This document shows positions 7,942 through 15,838 of a DNA stretch of 22,459 nt, piece after piece. The stretch comes from Muribaculaceae bacterium (GTDB lineage: Bacteria > Bacteroidota > Bacteroidia > Bacteroidales > Muribaculaceae). Position 1 is the stretch's first letter; every line of letters begins with the position of its first letter. The notes beneath the pieces are model-generated. The model saw nothing but the letters and a program-made list of their open reading frames with translations, did no database searches and was not told the DNA's origin. The stretch is from contig VSPE01000081.1 in the NCBI GenBank assembly GCA_009775225.1, forward strand, positions 1 to 22,459, in the 5' to 3' direction. Both the position numbers and the translations under genes were made by a program.

Positions 7942-9038
7942 ACCAGTTGTTTTCCATCGTAACACTAATATTATTATGGATTATCTCGTTTGTCGAGCCT
8001 TCCGGATGGGCGATGCTTATTCATTTGCCGGAGAGAATCAATATTGTAATAGCAATTGCATCTTTGATTTTTTTTGTTGTAAGCCCTAAAAGGAGACTGC
8101 CGATTTCTCAGAGTCTGTTTTGGTTAATGGTACTATTCTTGGGAATAGTTCCGAATATGCTTTCTTCAAAATGGCAGGGTGCGTCTTATTTAGTTGCTTT
8201 CCTTACCACATACATTGTATCACAGTGTAGAATAACTGCGGCTGTAATTAAGTATTCATCCTGGATAATTGCTTTATTAGGGTTATCTATCCTGTATATA
8301 TATGTACATGGGAGTATCCTTAGCGGTTGGAATGATAATGCCATGTCGATGGTCGGCTTATTCAGTTATCTATACTTTTCGATATTTCTTATCGAAAAGC
8401 ATGGAACCAAGGTTTTTTGGTTTTGGAATATTATAACAGTTCTTTATTTACAATTGCTATTTCAAACCGATTGCCGCTCGGGTATGCTGTTCTCGATAAT
8501 AGCAGTTGTTGCAATATATTTTTCAAAATACTCAAGAGCCATTATCAATAATAATAAATTGAGATTTATACTGCTCAATATTCCTTTAATAATATCATTA
8601 ATCGTAATTGCTGTTTCGTCCACTTCGTATTACGATGAATTGAACCAATGGAGTATGCAAAATCTTGATAAGCCGATTTTTAATGGACGAGATATATTAT
8701 GGGGCCGCGCATATGAGCTGTTGGAAAGAAGTGATTTCCTCGGAACCGGTCAGTTTATGCTCAATTATCATAATAGTGGAGTTGCGGCAATAACGGTTTT
8801 TGGCATTATAGGATATATCTGCTGGATTAAATTTTTTAGTGCCAATCTCAATGAACTCAATCGATATCTGTCAGACGACATCGTATTTGGCTCTATACTT
8901 GCATTTCTGCTAATTTTCCTCCAGCAAAGCGTTGACCTCGGGTTTATTGGAGAATATCCCAATCTCTTGCCATACTCTATTCTTGGCATTGGCTTGGGGC
9001 GAGTCAATTATTTAAAAGCCTGCAAGCGCATATCATGA
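7938..9038 (+). CDS. wzy: Wzy-type polysaccharide polymerase (O-antigen polymerase/ligase family)
   Basis: This 366-residue protein consists largely of hydrophobic segments, roughly ten of them, and has the general look of Wzy and WaaL proteins. A long polar periplasmic loop in the second half contains NGRDILWGRAYELLERSDFLGTG (split here by residue type: GRDILWG, then the FLGTG turn), a pattern typical of the O-antigen ligase/polymerase family. In a Wzx/Wzy locus it would join undecaprenyl-linked repeat units at the periplasmic face. It overlaps both neighbours by 4 bases. It is the only candidate polymerase in the window, and no WaaL-specific genes accompany it, so polymerase is preferred over ligase. 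Such proteins are poorly conserved, hence the moderate certainty. Confidence 0.8.
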   Translation: MNQLFSIVTLILLWIISFVEPSGWAMLIHLPERINIVIAIASLIFFVVSPKRRLPISQSLFWLMVLFLGIVPNMLSSKWQGASYLVAFLTTYIVSQCRITAAVIKYSSWIIALLGLSILYIYVHGSILSGWNDNAMSMVGLFSYLYFSIFLIEKHGTKVFWFWNIITVLYLQLLFQTDCRSGMLFSIIAVVAIYFSKYSRAIINNNKLRFILLNIPLIISLIVIAVSSTSYYDELNQWSMQNLDKPIFNGRDILWGRAYELLERSDFLGTGQFMLNYHNSGVAAITVFGIIGYICWIKFFSANLNELNRYLSDDIVFGSILAFLLIFLQQSVDLGFIGEYPNLLPYSILGIGLGRVNYLKACKRIS

Positions 9039-10045
9039 AAGTCAGTGTAATAATACCTATATATAATACAGGAGAATATCTTCGCGGTTGCCTTGATTCC
9101 ATTTGCAGCCAGACATATCAGAATTTGCAAATAATAATGATTGACGACGGCTCGGACAGGCATACTGCCGATATATGTGATACTATTGCGCGTAGTGATG
9201 AACGGATACTTCTCATTCATAAGAAAAACGAAGGAGTTAGTATTGCCCGTAATATCGGTTTGGCTAAAGCTACGGGAGATGTAGTATGTTTCGTCGATTC
9301 TGACGATACTATTGAGCCGGATATGATAGAAGCTTTGGTCGTTGCTTTGGAAAAGAACGATGCGCAAATTGCTTTGTGCGATGCTGTCACGATAACCCCC
9401 GGTCGCCCAAATCAACCGGATACTATCCCCGATTTCGAAACGTCCTGCACGATTTCGGTAAAAGATATAAAACCCGCCACGCTGAGCCGCGTAGCCGGCT
9501 CAGCGTGTCGGTGCGCTTATAAGCGCACCGACACGCTGCTTGCCTCTAAAGCCACCTTTCCTGAGGGACTTAAATTTTCGGAAGACCGTATTTTCAATCT
9601 TATGGCAATGTCGGCTGCCGCTCGAATTGCATACGTAAAGCGACCGTTGTACAAGAGATTGATTAGAGACGGGAGCGCGTGTTTCCGCTATTACCCGGAT
9701 ATGACTGAGCAAATTGCGAAGATGCGCTCTGTATTAATACCGGCAGTAAAAAAATACTGGGGAGATAAGTATGTTCCAATTTACGAGGCGCAGATAGCCG
9801 GTCATATTAAATGCGCGGTAACTAACTACACAGCACCTGCAAATGGCTTGGCAATGGCAGAAAGCATTGAAAAACTTAAGAATCTGTGCGCGAACACATC
9901 TGTCATTGAATGTTTAAACACTCTTAACCGGAAAGATAAACGTTCTTCTTTAATCTTGAGAGAACGTTATAATCAACTGTATATATTGGGTAAACTTACA
10001 AATTATTATCATAAAATATGTCGAAAGGGACAGTACCAGGCGTAA
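9035..10045 (+). CDS. Glycosyltransferase family 2 carrying an internal perfect palindrome
   Basis: This is a 336-residue GT-A enzyme. It begins KVSVIIPIYNTGEYL, with nucleotide-binding D37-D38-G-S and metal-binding D88-S-D-D. The acceptor-side block FPEGLKFSEDRIF near residue 175 is the usual E-D motif of this family. It would transfer one sugar in repeat-unit assembly. It starts within an ATGA overlap with the polymerase gene, and its last 28 bases overlap the next glycosyltransferase. The codons just before the FPEG block lie inside a strong double inverted repeat (9478-9538) that is much GC-richer than the rest of the gene. The reading frame and the family pattern pass through it intact, so the enzyme is probably functional. 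Confidence 0.9.
   Translation: MKVSVIIPIYNTGEYLRGCLDSICSQTYQNLQIIMIDDGSDRHTADICDTIARSDERILLIHKKNEGVSIARNIGLAKATGDVVCFVDSDDTIEPDMIEALVVALEKNDAQIALCDAVTITPGRPNQPDTIPDFETSCTISVKDIKPATLSRVAGSACRCAYKRTDTLLASKATFPEGLKFSEDRIFNLMAMSAAARIAYVKRPLYKRLIRDGSACFRYYPDMTEQIAKMRSVLIPAVKKYWGDKYVPIYEAQIAGHIKCAVTNYTAPANGLAMAESIEKLKNLCANTSVIECLNTLNRKDKRSSLILRERYNQLYILGKLTNYYHKICRKGQYQA
9478..9538. repeat. Interlocked double inverted repeat inside a glycosyltransferase gene
   Basis: Two perfect inverted repeats share one arm. The first has 12-base arms at 9478-9489 and 9496-9507 around a 6-base loop. The second is an uninterrupted 38-bp palindrome at 9501-9538 centred on TTATAA. Because 9501-9507 belongs to both, the two hairpins or cruciforms are mutually exclusive. 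The block is GC-rich within an AT-rich gene. Confidence 0.9.
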
Positions 10046-11034
10046 GTGTTGTCATGCCGGCATATAATGCCGAAAAATATCTGAGGGAAGCTATTGACAG
10101 TATATTGGCGCAGACCTATACTGATTTTGAACTGATAATAATTAATGACGGTTCTACAGATTCCACAAAAGAAGTAATTCACAGTTATTCCGACCCTCGC
10201 ATAATATATATCGAAAATGAGCGGAACTCAGGAATATGTATTACATTAAATAAAGGACTGGATGCTTCAAGAGGGCGTTATATCGTTCGTATGGATTCTG
10301 ATGATATTTCTGTACCGGAGCGTCTTGAAGTTCAGGTACGATATATGGATGCCAACCCTGATATCGGAGCATCCGGCTCTGATATAGAAATATTTGGAGA
10401 CGGAATTGAGCCGTATCGATTTACCCAGTTGCATACATCTGAGGAGTGTTCGGCAGGACTACTCTTCAACTCTTGTTTTGCACATCCGTCGGTTATTATT
10501 CGAAAAAGTGTAATAGACAAGTATAATCTGCGGTATAACGATGAGTTCAGAGGGCTGGAAGACTATGAGCTTTGGTGGCAAATCGGTAAATATTCCAACC
10601 TGAACAATATTTCAATGCCGCTGCTAAGATATAGATTTCACAAAGGACAGGAAACGCAAAATGTTACACCGCGAGTACGTGATGCTTTTATGAAGTTTGC
10701 GCAATGCCGGTTCAGAGATTTGAATATAGCCGTCTCGGATAAAGAGTTGCGCCTTTGGAATGCGTATTCGACAGGAGACTATTCTTGCTTTGATGATAAT
10801 TCTATTATCGATTTTATTGAGCTTTCCGCAAGAATTGTCGACCAATACCCATGCCGGACTCGCAGTATTCTAAATGCGCTGCGACTCACATTGTCAAAAG
10901 GTATAACCTATACTCTTAATAATTCGGACAATATAAAATCAGGACGAAAGTATTATTATTTCAAATCGTTAGTTGCCGGAGTATTTCCTTTGTCCTGGTT
11001 TGCGAAAGTGACTTATCATAATATCCTGCGATGA
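10018..11034 (+). CDS. Glycosyltransferase family 2
   Basis: This 338-residue GT-A glycosyltransferase starts 28 bases inside the previous gene. That start is needed, because the next Met lies within the first beta-strand (VSVVMPAYNAEKYL). The nucleotide-binding turn is N43-D44-G-S instead of the commoner DDGS, and the metal motif is D93-S-D-D in RMDSDDISVPERL. This form, with ASGSDIEIF following, resembles the family 2 branch that adds galactose or rhamnose-type sugars, but I cannot assign a donor. The later GLEDYELWWQI motif supplies the catalytic-base region. An ATGA overlap links it to the next gene. Confidence 0.9.
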   Translation: MSKGTVPGVSVVMPAYNAEKYLREAIDSILAQTYTDFELIIINDGSTDSTKEVIHSYSDPRIIYIENERNSGICITLNKGLDASRGRYIVRMDSDDISVPERLEVQVRYMDANPDIGASGSDIEIFGDGIEPYRFTQLHTSEECSAGLLFNSCFAHPSVIIRKSVIDKYNLRYNDEFRGLEDYELWWQIGKYSNLNNISMPLLRYRFHKGQETQNVTPRVRDAFMKFAQCRFRDLNIAVSDKELRLWNAYSTGDYSCFDDNSIIDFIELSARIVDQYPCRTRSILNALRLTLSKGITYTLNNSDNIKSGRKYYYFKSLVAGVFPLSWFAKVTYHNILR

Positions 11035-11993
11035 ATATTAGTGTAGTTATCCCTGTATATAATGTAGGTGAATTGCTGCGCAATAGCGTAGAAAGCATTC
11101 TTGCTCAACGAGATGACAATTGCGAGCTTATAATCGTAGATGACGGCTCAACCGATAATTCAGGAGCTATATGCGATGAATACTCCTCCTTATCCGGCGT
11201 TCGGGTAATACACAAAGAAAACGGAGGTCTGTCATCGGCGCGTAATGCAGGAATTGATATCGCAAAAGGAGACTATTTGTTGTTTTTGGACAGTGACGAT
11301 TATTTTCGCCCCGGGAGTATTGGTTTGTTGAATAGTTTGATACACATAACCGGCAGGTTCGACTTCATTCAGTTTCGGTATGACGAAGTTTCGGATTATA
11401 GTGACAAAGCCGGAGTCAAGTATCCTGAAGAACTATTTGAATTGAGAGACCGCAGGCAGATGTTTGAGCAGAAATTCGCACTCGGTGGAATAGGGGCGTC
11501 TGCATGTACGAAGCTTATAAATCGCGAAGTATTTAATACGCTTCGTTTTAAAGAAGGTATCATACATGAAGATGAGCAGTTTACAATTCATTTGATAAAC
11601 CGTTCCGGCAGAGCATTGTATATGTCTAATCCGCTGTATATGTATGTTCAGCGGCCCGGCAGCATAATTACATCTAAATTCAGCCGTAAACGGCTCGATA
11701 TTATTCCTGTTTTAGAGGAACAGATTGCTATTCTACAGTCGTGTGGATATACCGACCTTGCAGACCGGGTGAGAAATAACCTTTTCACAATGATGTGTGT
11801 GATGTATGCAGAAGCAAGGCGTTGTGATATGCACGAATGTGTCAATGAAATTCAGGCCGAAGTAGAGGCGGTACTTCCAGGCATCAATATAAAAGATGGT
11901 ACTTTCGGACTAATTGCAAAAGGATTAAAAATGCACCTTCCGATGTTGTCGCTGTACTATATTTATAAGAGAATATGTAATGGCAAAGCTTAG
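11031..11993 (+). CDS. Glycosyltransferase family 2
   Basis: This 320-residue GT-A enzyme begins NISVVIPVYNVGELL, with D37-D38-G-S-T-D-N and D87-S-D-D motifs and the GGLSSARNAGI helix typical of capsule family 2 enzymes. FKEGIIHEDEQF (near residues 175-186) is the E-D-E acceptor and catalytic-base block. It would act at the cytosolic membrane face on the lipid-linked repeat unit. It overlaps the previous gene by ATGA and the next by 14 bases. It resembles the frameshifted gene at 15839 in overall plan, so the two may share ancestry; donor unknown. Confidence 0.9.
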   Translation: MNISVVIPVYNVGELLRNSVESILAQRDDNCELIIVDDGSTDNSGAICDEYSSLSGVRVIHKENGGLSSARNAGIDIAKGDYLLFLDSDDYFRPGSIGLLNSLIHITGRFDFIQFRYDEVSDYSDKAGVKYPEELFELRDRRQMFEQKFALGGIGASACTKLINREVFNTLRFKEGIIHEDEQFTIHLINRSGRALYMSNPLYMYVQRPGSIITSKFSRKRLDIIPVLEEQIAILQSCGYTDLADRVRNNLFTMMCVMYAEARRCDMHECVNEIQAEVEAVLPGINIKDGTFGLIAKGLKMHLPMLSLYYIYKRICNGKA

Positions 11994-12630
11994 AAATGCT
12001 TTTTTTAAGTTAAAGGCACAATGCGACATGTGGAGTCGACGTAGAAGGCTTAAACATACAGACTTCAGCATCATATCTAATAATTGTTGGGCGGGAACTG
12101 CTGTATATCAGCCTTTTGGTTTAAAATATAATACTCCGACTGTCGGTTTGTTTATTATGGACGAGGACTATATACGTTTCCTCGAGCGCCTGGATTGGTA
12201 TCTAAAGCAAGAGCTTCAGTTTATCGCTCCATCAGCTTCGCGGTATTATGATAAAATATCCGAAGGTCGCACCAAAGATGTATTATATCCCATTGCTGTA
12301 ATTGGAGGTGATGTTGAGTTACATTTCCTCCATTATCACGACAAGCACGAGTCAATGTCAAAATGGCTTCGTAGAGTAAATCGAGTTAACTGGGATAGGC
12401 TTCTCATAAAGATGTCTTTGCGTGATACCGGATATGATGTACAGAATTTGCTGGAGCGTTTTAATTCTTTGCCATTCAGAAATAAAATATGTTTCTCTCC
12501 CTTAGCTTCAAACAGCAAGTGCATCATTGAAGTTCCGGAACTCAAAACATTAAACCTTGTAGGAGGAGACGAAACAGACTCGACACTTAGGCATATAAAC
12601 ATCTATGAGCTTTTAAACTCCATAAAGTGA
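11980..12630 (+). CDS. DUF1919 polysaccharide-biosynthesis protein
   Basis: This 216-residue soluble protein fits the DUF1919 family, which is found in exopolysaccharide and capsule loci and has no established reaction as far as I know. The family marks are clear: FSIISNNCWAGTAVYQPFGL (about residues 26-45), TVGLFIMDEDYIRFLERL, the central ELHFLHY, and WLRRVNRVNWDRLLIKM. It overlaps the previous gene by 14 bases and the next by 4. Its place directly before a CDP-glycerol-type transferase suggests work on the phosphate-bearing branch, which is inference from position only. No signal peptide or membrane segment is visible. Confidence 0.8.
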   Translation: MAKLRNAFFKLKAQCDMWSRRRRLKHTDFSIISNNCWAGTAVYQPFGLKYNTPTVGLFIMDEDYIRFLERLDWYLKQELQFIAPSASRYYDKISEGRTKDVLYPIAVIGGDVELHFLHYHDKHESMSKWLRRVNRVNWDRLLIKMSLRDTGYDVQNLLERFNSLPFRNKICFSPLASNSKCIIEVPELKTLNLVGGDETDSTLRHINIYELLNSIK

Positions 12631-13766
12631 ACTTGCAAAATCTAATATTCCGATTAAGAGTTAGGTTTTTACAGTGCTTACCTGTAAGGCGGCATCGTAT
12701 TGTCTTTCTTAGTCATCTTGGAAAAACATATGCTTGCAACCCAAGATATATATGTGAATATTTGGCGTTGAAATTCCCCGGGAAATTTGATTTAATATGG
12801 GTTTATGACCGCCAACAGTCCTGCAAGCCCAATTTACCCAAAGGTGTTCGCGCTGTTCCATTTTTTTCATATCGATGTCTTAGATATATTAATACTGCAG
12901 GATTTGTAATAAGTAATACAAGAATAAGCGATGCTTTCTTTTTTAAGAAAAGAAAGGCACAGAGATACATTCAAACCTGGCATAGCTCGTTGCGCCTTAA
13001 GTGTATCGAAGCGGATGCTGATTTGGGTACACAATATGAGGAATTTGCAAAAAGAGATTCTTCAAAAATTGATGTAATATTTTCGGGAGGCTCATTTAGC
13101 TCGAATATCTTTAGAAACTCTTTTTGGTTTAAAGGCCGGATTGTAGAGAGTGGAACTCCGCGTATCGATTGGCTTATGAATCTTAAAGAAGATACAATTG
13201 ATAACATTTACTTGAAATCCGGACTTTCAAAACAATGTAAGTATTTGTTATATGCACCTACATTCCGAAAAGGAGGTCATGCCGATGCGTATCTAAAGGA
13301 TTTTGATAGCCTGTGTAAGGCCTTAGATAGACGTTTTGGTGGAGATTGGAAGATTTTATACCGCCTACATCCTAATCTTAAAGGTAATGTCATTTTAAAC
13401 AATTTCACGCAAAACGTTATTGACATGACCGAATATGATGATATTCAGGAACTCTTGGCCATATCAGAGGTACTTATCACCGATTATTCATCAAGTATGT
13501 TCGATGCGGCATTCTGTTATAAAAAATGTGTACTGTATGCGGCTGATTTCGATGAATATATAGCCAATGAGCGTCGGCTGTATTTCGAAGTCGGTACACT
13601 TCCGTTCCCGTTGGTTCACGATGAAAAGCAGCTTGTTGATGTCATCGCTTCTTTCAATGAAGAAAAATATAGGCAGGCTGTTTCTGAGTTTATGATTACA
13701 ATCGGCTCTAAAGAGTCCGGGCAGTCGTGTAAAACTATTTCCGATTATATCTTGGATATATTATGA
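12627..13766 (+). CDS. CDP-glycerol glycerophosphotransferase family protein (TagF/TagB-like)
   Basis: This GT-B fold protein of 379 residues would transfer glycerol phosphate from CDP-glycerol to a polysaccharide or its lipid-linked precursor. The family motifs are present: QTWHSS with His119, APTFRKG, RLHPN with His248, and DYSSSMFDAA beginning at Asp286, which in TagF binds the CDP phosphates. It matches a single catalytic domain without the membrane-anchoring N-terminus of larger TagF proteins. The start is a GTG within a GTGA overlap with the DUF1919 gene, and it ends in an ATGA overlap with wzx. The TagD-like cytidylyltransferase downstream would supply its donor. It may add a single phosphoglycerol rather than a polymer, since a Wzy polymerase is also present. 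Confidence 0.87.
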   Translation: MNLQNLIFRLRVRFLQCLPVRRHRIVFLSHLGKTYACNPRYICEYLALKFPGKFDLIWVYDRQQSCKPNLPKGVRAVPFFSYRCLRYINTAGFVISNTRISDAFFFKKRKAQRYIQTWHSSLRLKCIEADADLGTQYEEFAKRDSSKIDVIFSGGSFSSNIFRNSFWFKGRIVESGTPRIDWLMNLKEDTIDNIYLKSGLSKQCKYLLYAPTFRKGGHADAYLKDFDSLCKALDRRFGGDWKILYRLHPNLKGNVILNNFTQNVIDMTEYDDIQELLAISEVLITDYSSSMFDAAFCYKKCVLYAADFDEYIANERRLYFEVGTLPFPLVHDEKQLVDVIASFNEEKYRQAVSEFMITIGSKESGQSCKTISDYILDIL

Positions 13767-15292
13767 GCAGTCGTACCAGAAGTTCTCTTCTAAATATATC
13801 GACGGGAATTGTTGGTCAATTATTGACCTTGTTTGTCTCATTCGGTGTCCGCACTGTATTTATCTATGAGTTAGGAGCTACTTATCTCGGCATAAGCGGT
13901 CTTTTCGGTAATATCCTCTCTCTTCTGTCGTTTACCGAGCTCGGTTTCGGACAAGCAATAATCTTTGCGTTGTATAAGCCGATAGCTCAAGGGGATGAGG
14001 CTAAAGTCGGTGCTCTTATGGCACTATTCAGAAAGGTCTATCGGTGGATGTTTTGGGTGGTTGCTGCGCTCGGACTTTCAATTACTCCTTTTCTGGAATT
14101 CTTTGTAAAGTCGCCTGTAGAAATACCGTACTTCCATTTCATATATATTCTGTACGTGATGTCGTCGGCAGCCTCTTATCTCTTTGCTTATAAGAAGAGC
14201 CTGCTGTTTGCGAGCCAAAAAACGTATGTCAGTACGACCATTTCGTATTGGTTCATAATAGGAGGTGCGGTATTTCAGGTTTTAGTACTCGTCCTTTGGC
14301 AGAACTTTATATTATATCTATGTGTACAGATTGCCACTACAATACTGCAGGATATTGTTATTGCCAGAAAAACAGATAAATTGTATCCATATCTTCGAAA
14401 GCATAAGTCTTCGAGACTGCCGGCTGATGAAATTTCCGGTATAAAAAAGAATGTAAAGGCGCTTATAATATATAAGGTTGGGACACTTTCGCTTAACTCA
14501 ACAGATAATATTATAATATCGAAATTTGTAGGGTTGCTTCAGGTTGGATACTACTCAAACTATTGGCTTATATGTTCATCTGTAAGTGGATTTCTAAGTA
14601 CAATCTTTGGTAATATCACAGCAAGCATTGGAAATCTTAATGCGACTGAGACAGATGAGGTCAAGGCGCAGATGTTTTTTCGTATAAACATGGCCACCTT
14701 TTTGTTTTATGGAGTATCATCGATATGTCTGTTCACATGCATGAGTCCATTTATCGCTCTATGGATTGGCGATGAGTATGTTCTGAGTCCTGCCACTACT
14801 TTTATAATTGCTTTCAATCAATATATTGCAGGAATGTTGTATTCGTCGTACAACTATCGCCAGACAATGGGGCTGTTTGTACAAGGTAAGATGCGCCCTA
14901 TAATATCTGCCGTCATGAATATATTGTTATCGATTGTCTTTGCCATCTATTGGGGGCTTCCTGGCGTGCTTTGGGGTACTGCCATAACCCGTTTGACTAC
15001 AAATGGCTGGTATGACCCATATATTGTTTTTAAGCGAGGGCTTAAAGCAAGTCCGCTTCCATACTTCAAAGATTATATAATAAAAGCGATTGCATATTTG
15101 GCTGTGTGCGGTATATGCTATTACTTATCTACGTTAGTACAGATTAATAAGTTTGCTAATTTGATAGTAACTTTCACACTTACCTTGGTGCTGTCAGCCG
15201 CAATATTTATGCTATTGTTCGGACGTACTGATGAGGTACGCTATATTATTTCTGTAGCTCGAAATTCCAAGTCAATTTTAAAATCAAAATAA
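13763..15292 (+). CDS. wzx: Wzx-type polysaccharide flippase
   Basis: This 509-residue integral membrane protein with about 12-14 hydrophobic helices belongs to the polysaccharide transporter branch of the MOP superfamily. The N-terminus shows the family pattern: NISTGIVGQLLTLFVSFGVR, followed by YLGISGLFGNILSLLSFTELGFG. It would flip the undecaprenyl-diphosphate-linked repeat unit to the periplasmic side for Wzy. The length is usual for Wzx. It overlaps the TagF-like gene by ATGA and shares one base with the tagD-like start (TAATG), so expression is tightly coupled to the phosphoglycerol genes. Confidence 0.92.
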   Translation: MSSRTRSSLLNISTGIVGQLLTLFVSFGVRTVFIYELGATYLGISGLFGNILSLLSFTELGFGQAIIFALYKPIAQGDEAKVGALMALFRKVYRWMFWVVAALGLSITPFLEFFVKSPVEIPYFHFIYILYVMSSAASYLFAYKKSLLFASQKTYVSTTISYWFIIGGAVFQVLVLVLWQNFILYLCVQIATTILQDIVIARKTDKLYPYLRKHKSSRLPADEISGIKKNVKALIIYKVGTLSLNSTDNIIISKFVGLLQVGYYSNYWLICSSVSGFLSTIFGNITASIGNLNATETDEVKAQMFFRINMATFLFYGVSSICLFTCMSPFIALWIGDEYVLSPATTFIIAFNQYIAGMLYSSYNYRQTMGLFVQGKMRPIISAVMNILLSIVFAIYWGLPGVLWGTAITRLTTNGWYDPYIVFKRGLKASPLPYFKDYIIKAIAYLAVCGICYYLSTLVQINKFANLIVTFTLTLVLSAAIFMLLFGRTDEVRYIISVARNSKSILKSK

Positions 15293-15711
15293 TGGTTATC
15301 GGATATACAACCGGTGTGTTCGACATGTTTCATGTCGGGCATCTCAATATTCTACAAAGAGCTAAAGCTCAGTGCGATTACCTGATTGTTGGTGTGTCTA
15401 CCGATGAGCTGGTAGAACACGATAAGCATAAACGGCCTATAATACCTTTTGCTGACCGTTGCCGGATAGTAGAGGCTATAAAATATGTTGATGAAGTAGT
15501 CCCGCAGATTGATAAAAACAAGTTGGCTGCGTACCACCGTTTACACAAGAAGTTTAACAAAATGTTTGTCGGTAGTGATTGGCAAGGTTCGGCAGCCTGG
15601 ATTGAATATGAAAAGCAATTCAAGCCAATAGGAGTGGATATAGTGTATCTGTCGCATACCGACGGAATTTCATCGTCTCTTCTTCGAGAAATTATAGGCA
15701 CAATCAATTAG
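15292..15711 (+). CDS. tagD: Glycerol-3-phosphate cytidylyltransferase (TagD-like)
   Basis: This 139-residue nucleotidyltransferase would make CDP-glycerol from CTP and glycerol 3-phosphate. The HxGH catalytic motif is F-H14-V-G-H17 within GVFDMFHVGHLNIL. The VGSDWQGS block and the C-terminal GISSSLLREI motif, both typical of TagD, are present. The length is usual for the family, which acts as a small dimer. Its product matches the need of the TagF-like transferase two genes upstream. A different alcohol phosphate (for example an arabitol or ribitol type) cannot be fully excluded, but those enzymes are of other families or longer. A 127-base gap follows, the largest inside the biosynthetic operon. 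Confidence 0.88.
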   Translation: MVIGYTTGVFDMFHVGHLNILQRAKAQCDYLIVGVSTDELVEHDKHKRPIIPFADRCRIVEAIKYVDEVVPQIDKNKLAAYHRLHKKFNKMFVGSDWQGSAAWIEYEKQFKPIGVDIVYLSHTDGISSSLLREIIGTIN

Positions 15712-15762
15712 CTGCATGTTTGGTGATTGCTGTTCGCATTGCTATTTCACCCCGCATGCAGC
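15711..15762 (+). repeat. Mid-operon inverted repeat (hairpin)
   Basis: GCTGCATG (15711-15718) pairs with CATGCAGC (15755-15762), and inside it GGTGA (15722-15726) pairs with TCACC (15747-15751) around a 20-base loop. It begins at the last base of the tagD-like stop codon and fills the first part of the 127-base gap. No T-run follows, so it is not a standard intrinsic terminator. It might cause pausing, protect an RNA end, or attenuate downstream expression. Confidence 0.6.
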
Positions 15763-15838
15763 GACCTCAGCACATTTAACTTTTGTAAAAATACAGATAG
15801 CAATTTGTTGTCATACGTTCAATAACCTATTTTAGTAA

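Noticed and set aside
15711..15762. The mid-operon hairpin as an intrinsic terminator.
   Set aside because: No T-run follows the stem, and genes of the same pathway continue downstream.
15777..15807. Promoter-like TAACTTTTG and TAGCAATTTG before the broken glycosyltransferase.
   Set aside because: Both deviate from TAnnTTTG in spacing and lack a well-placed -33 element.
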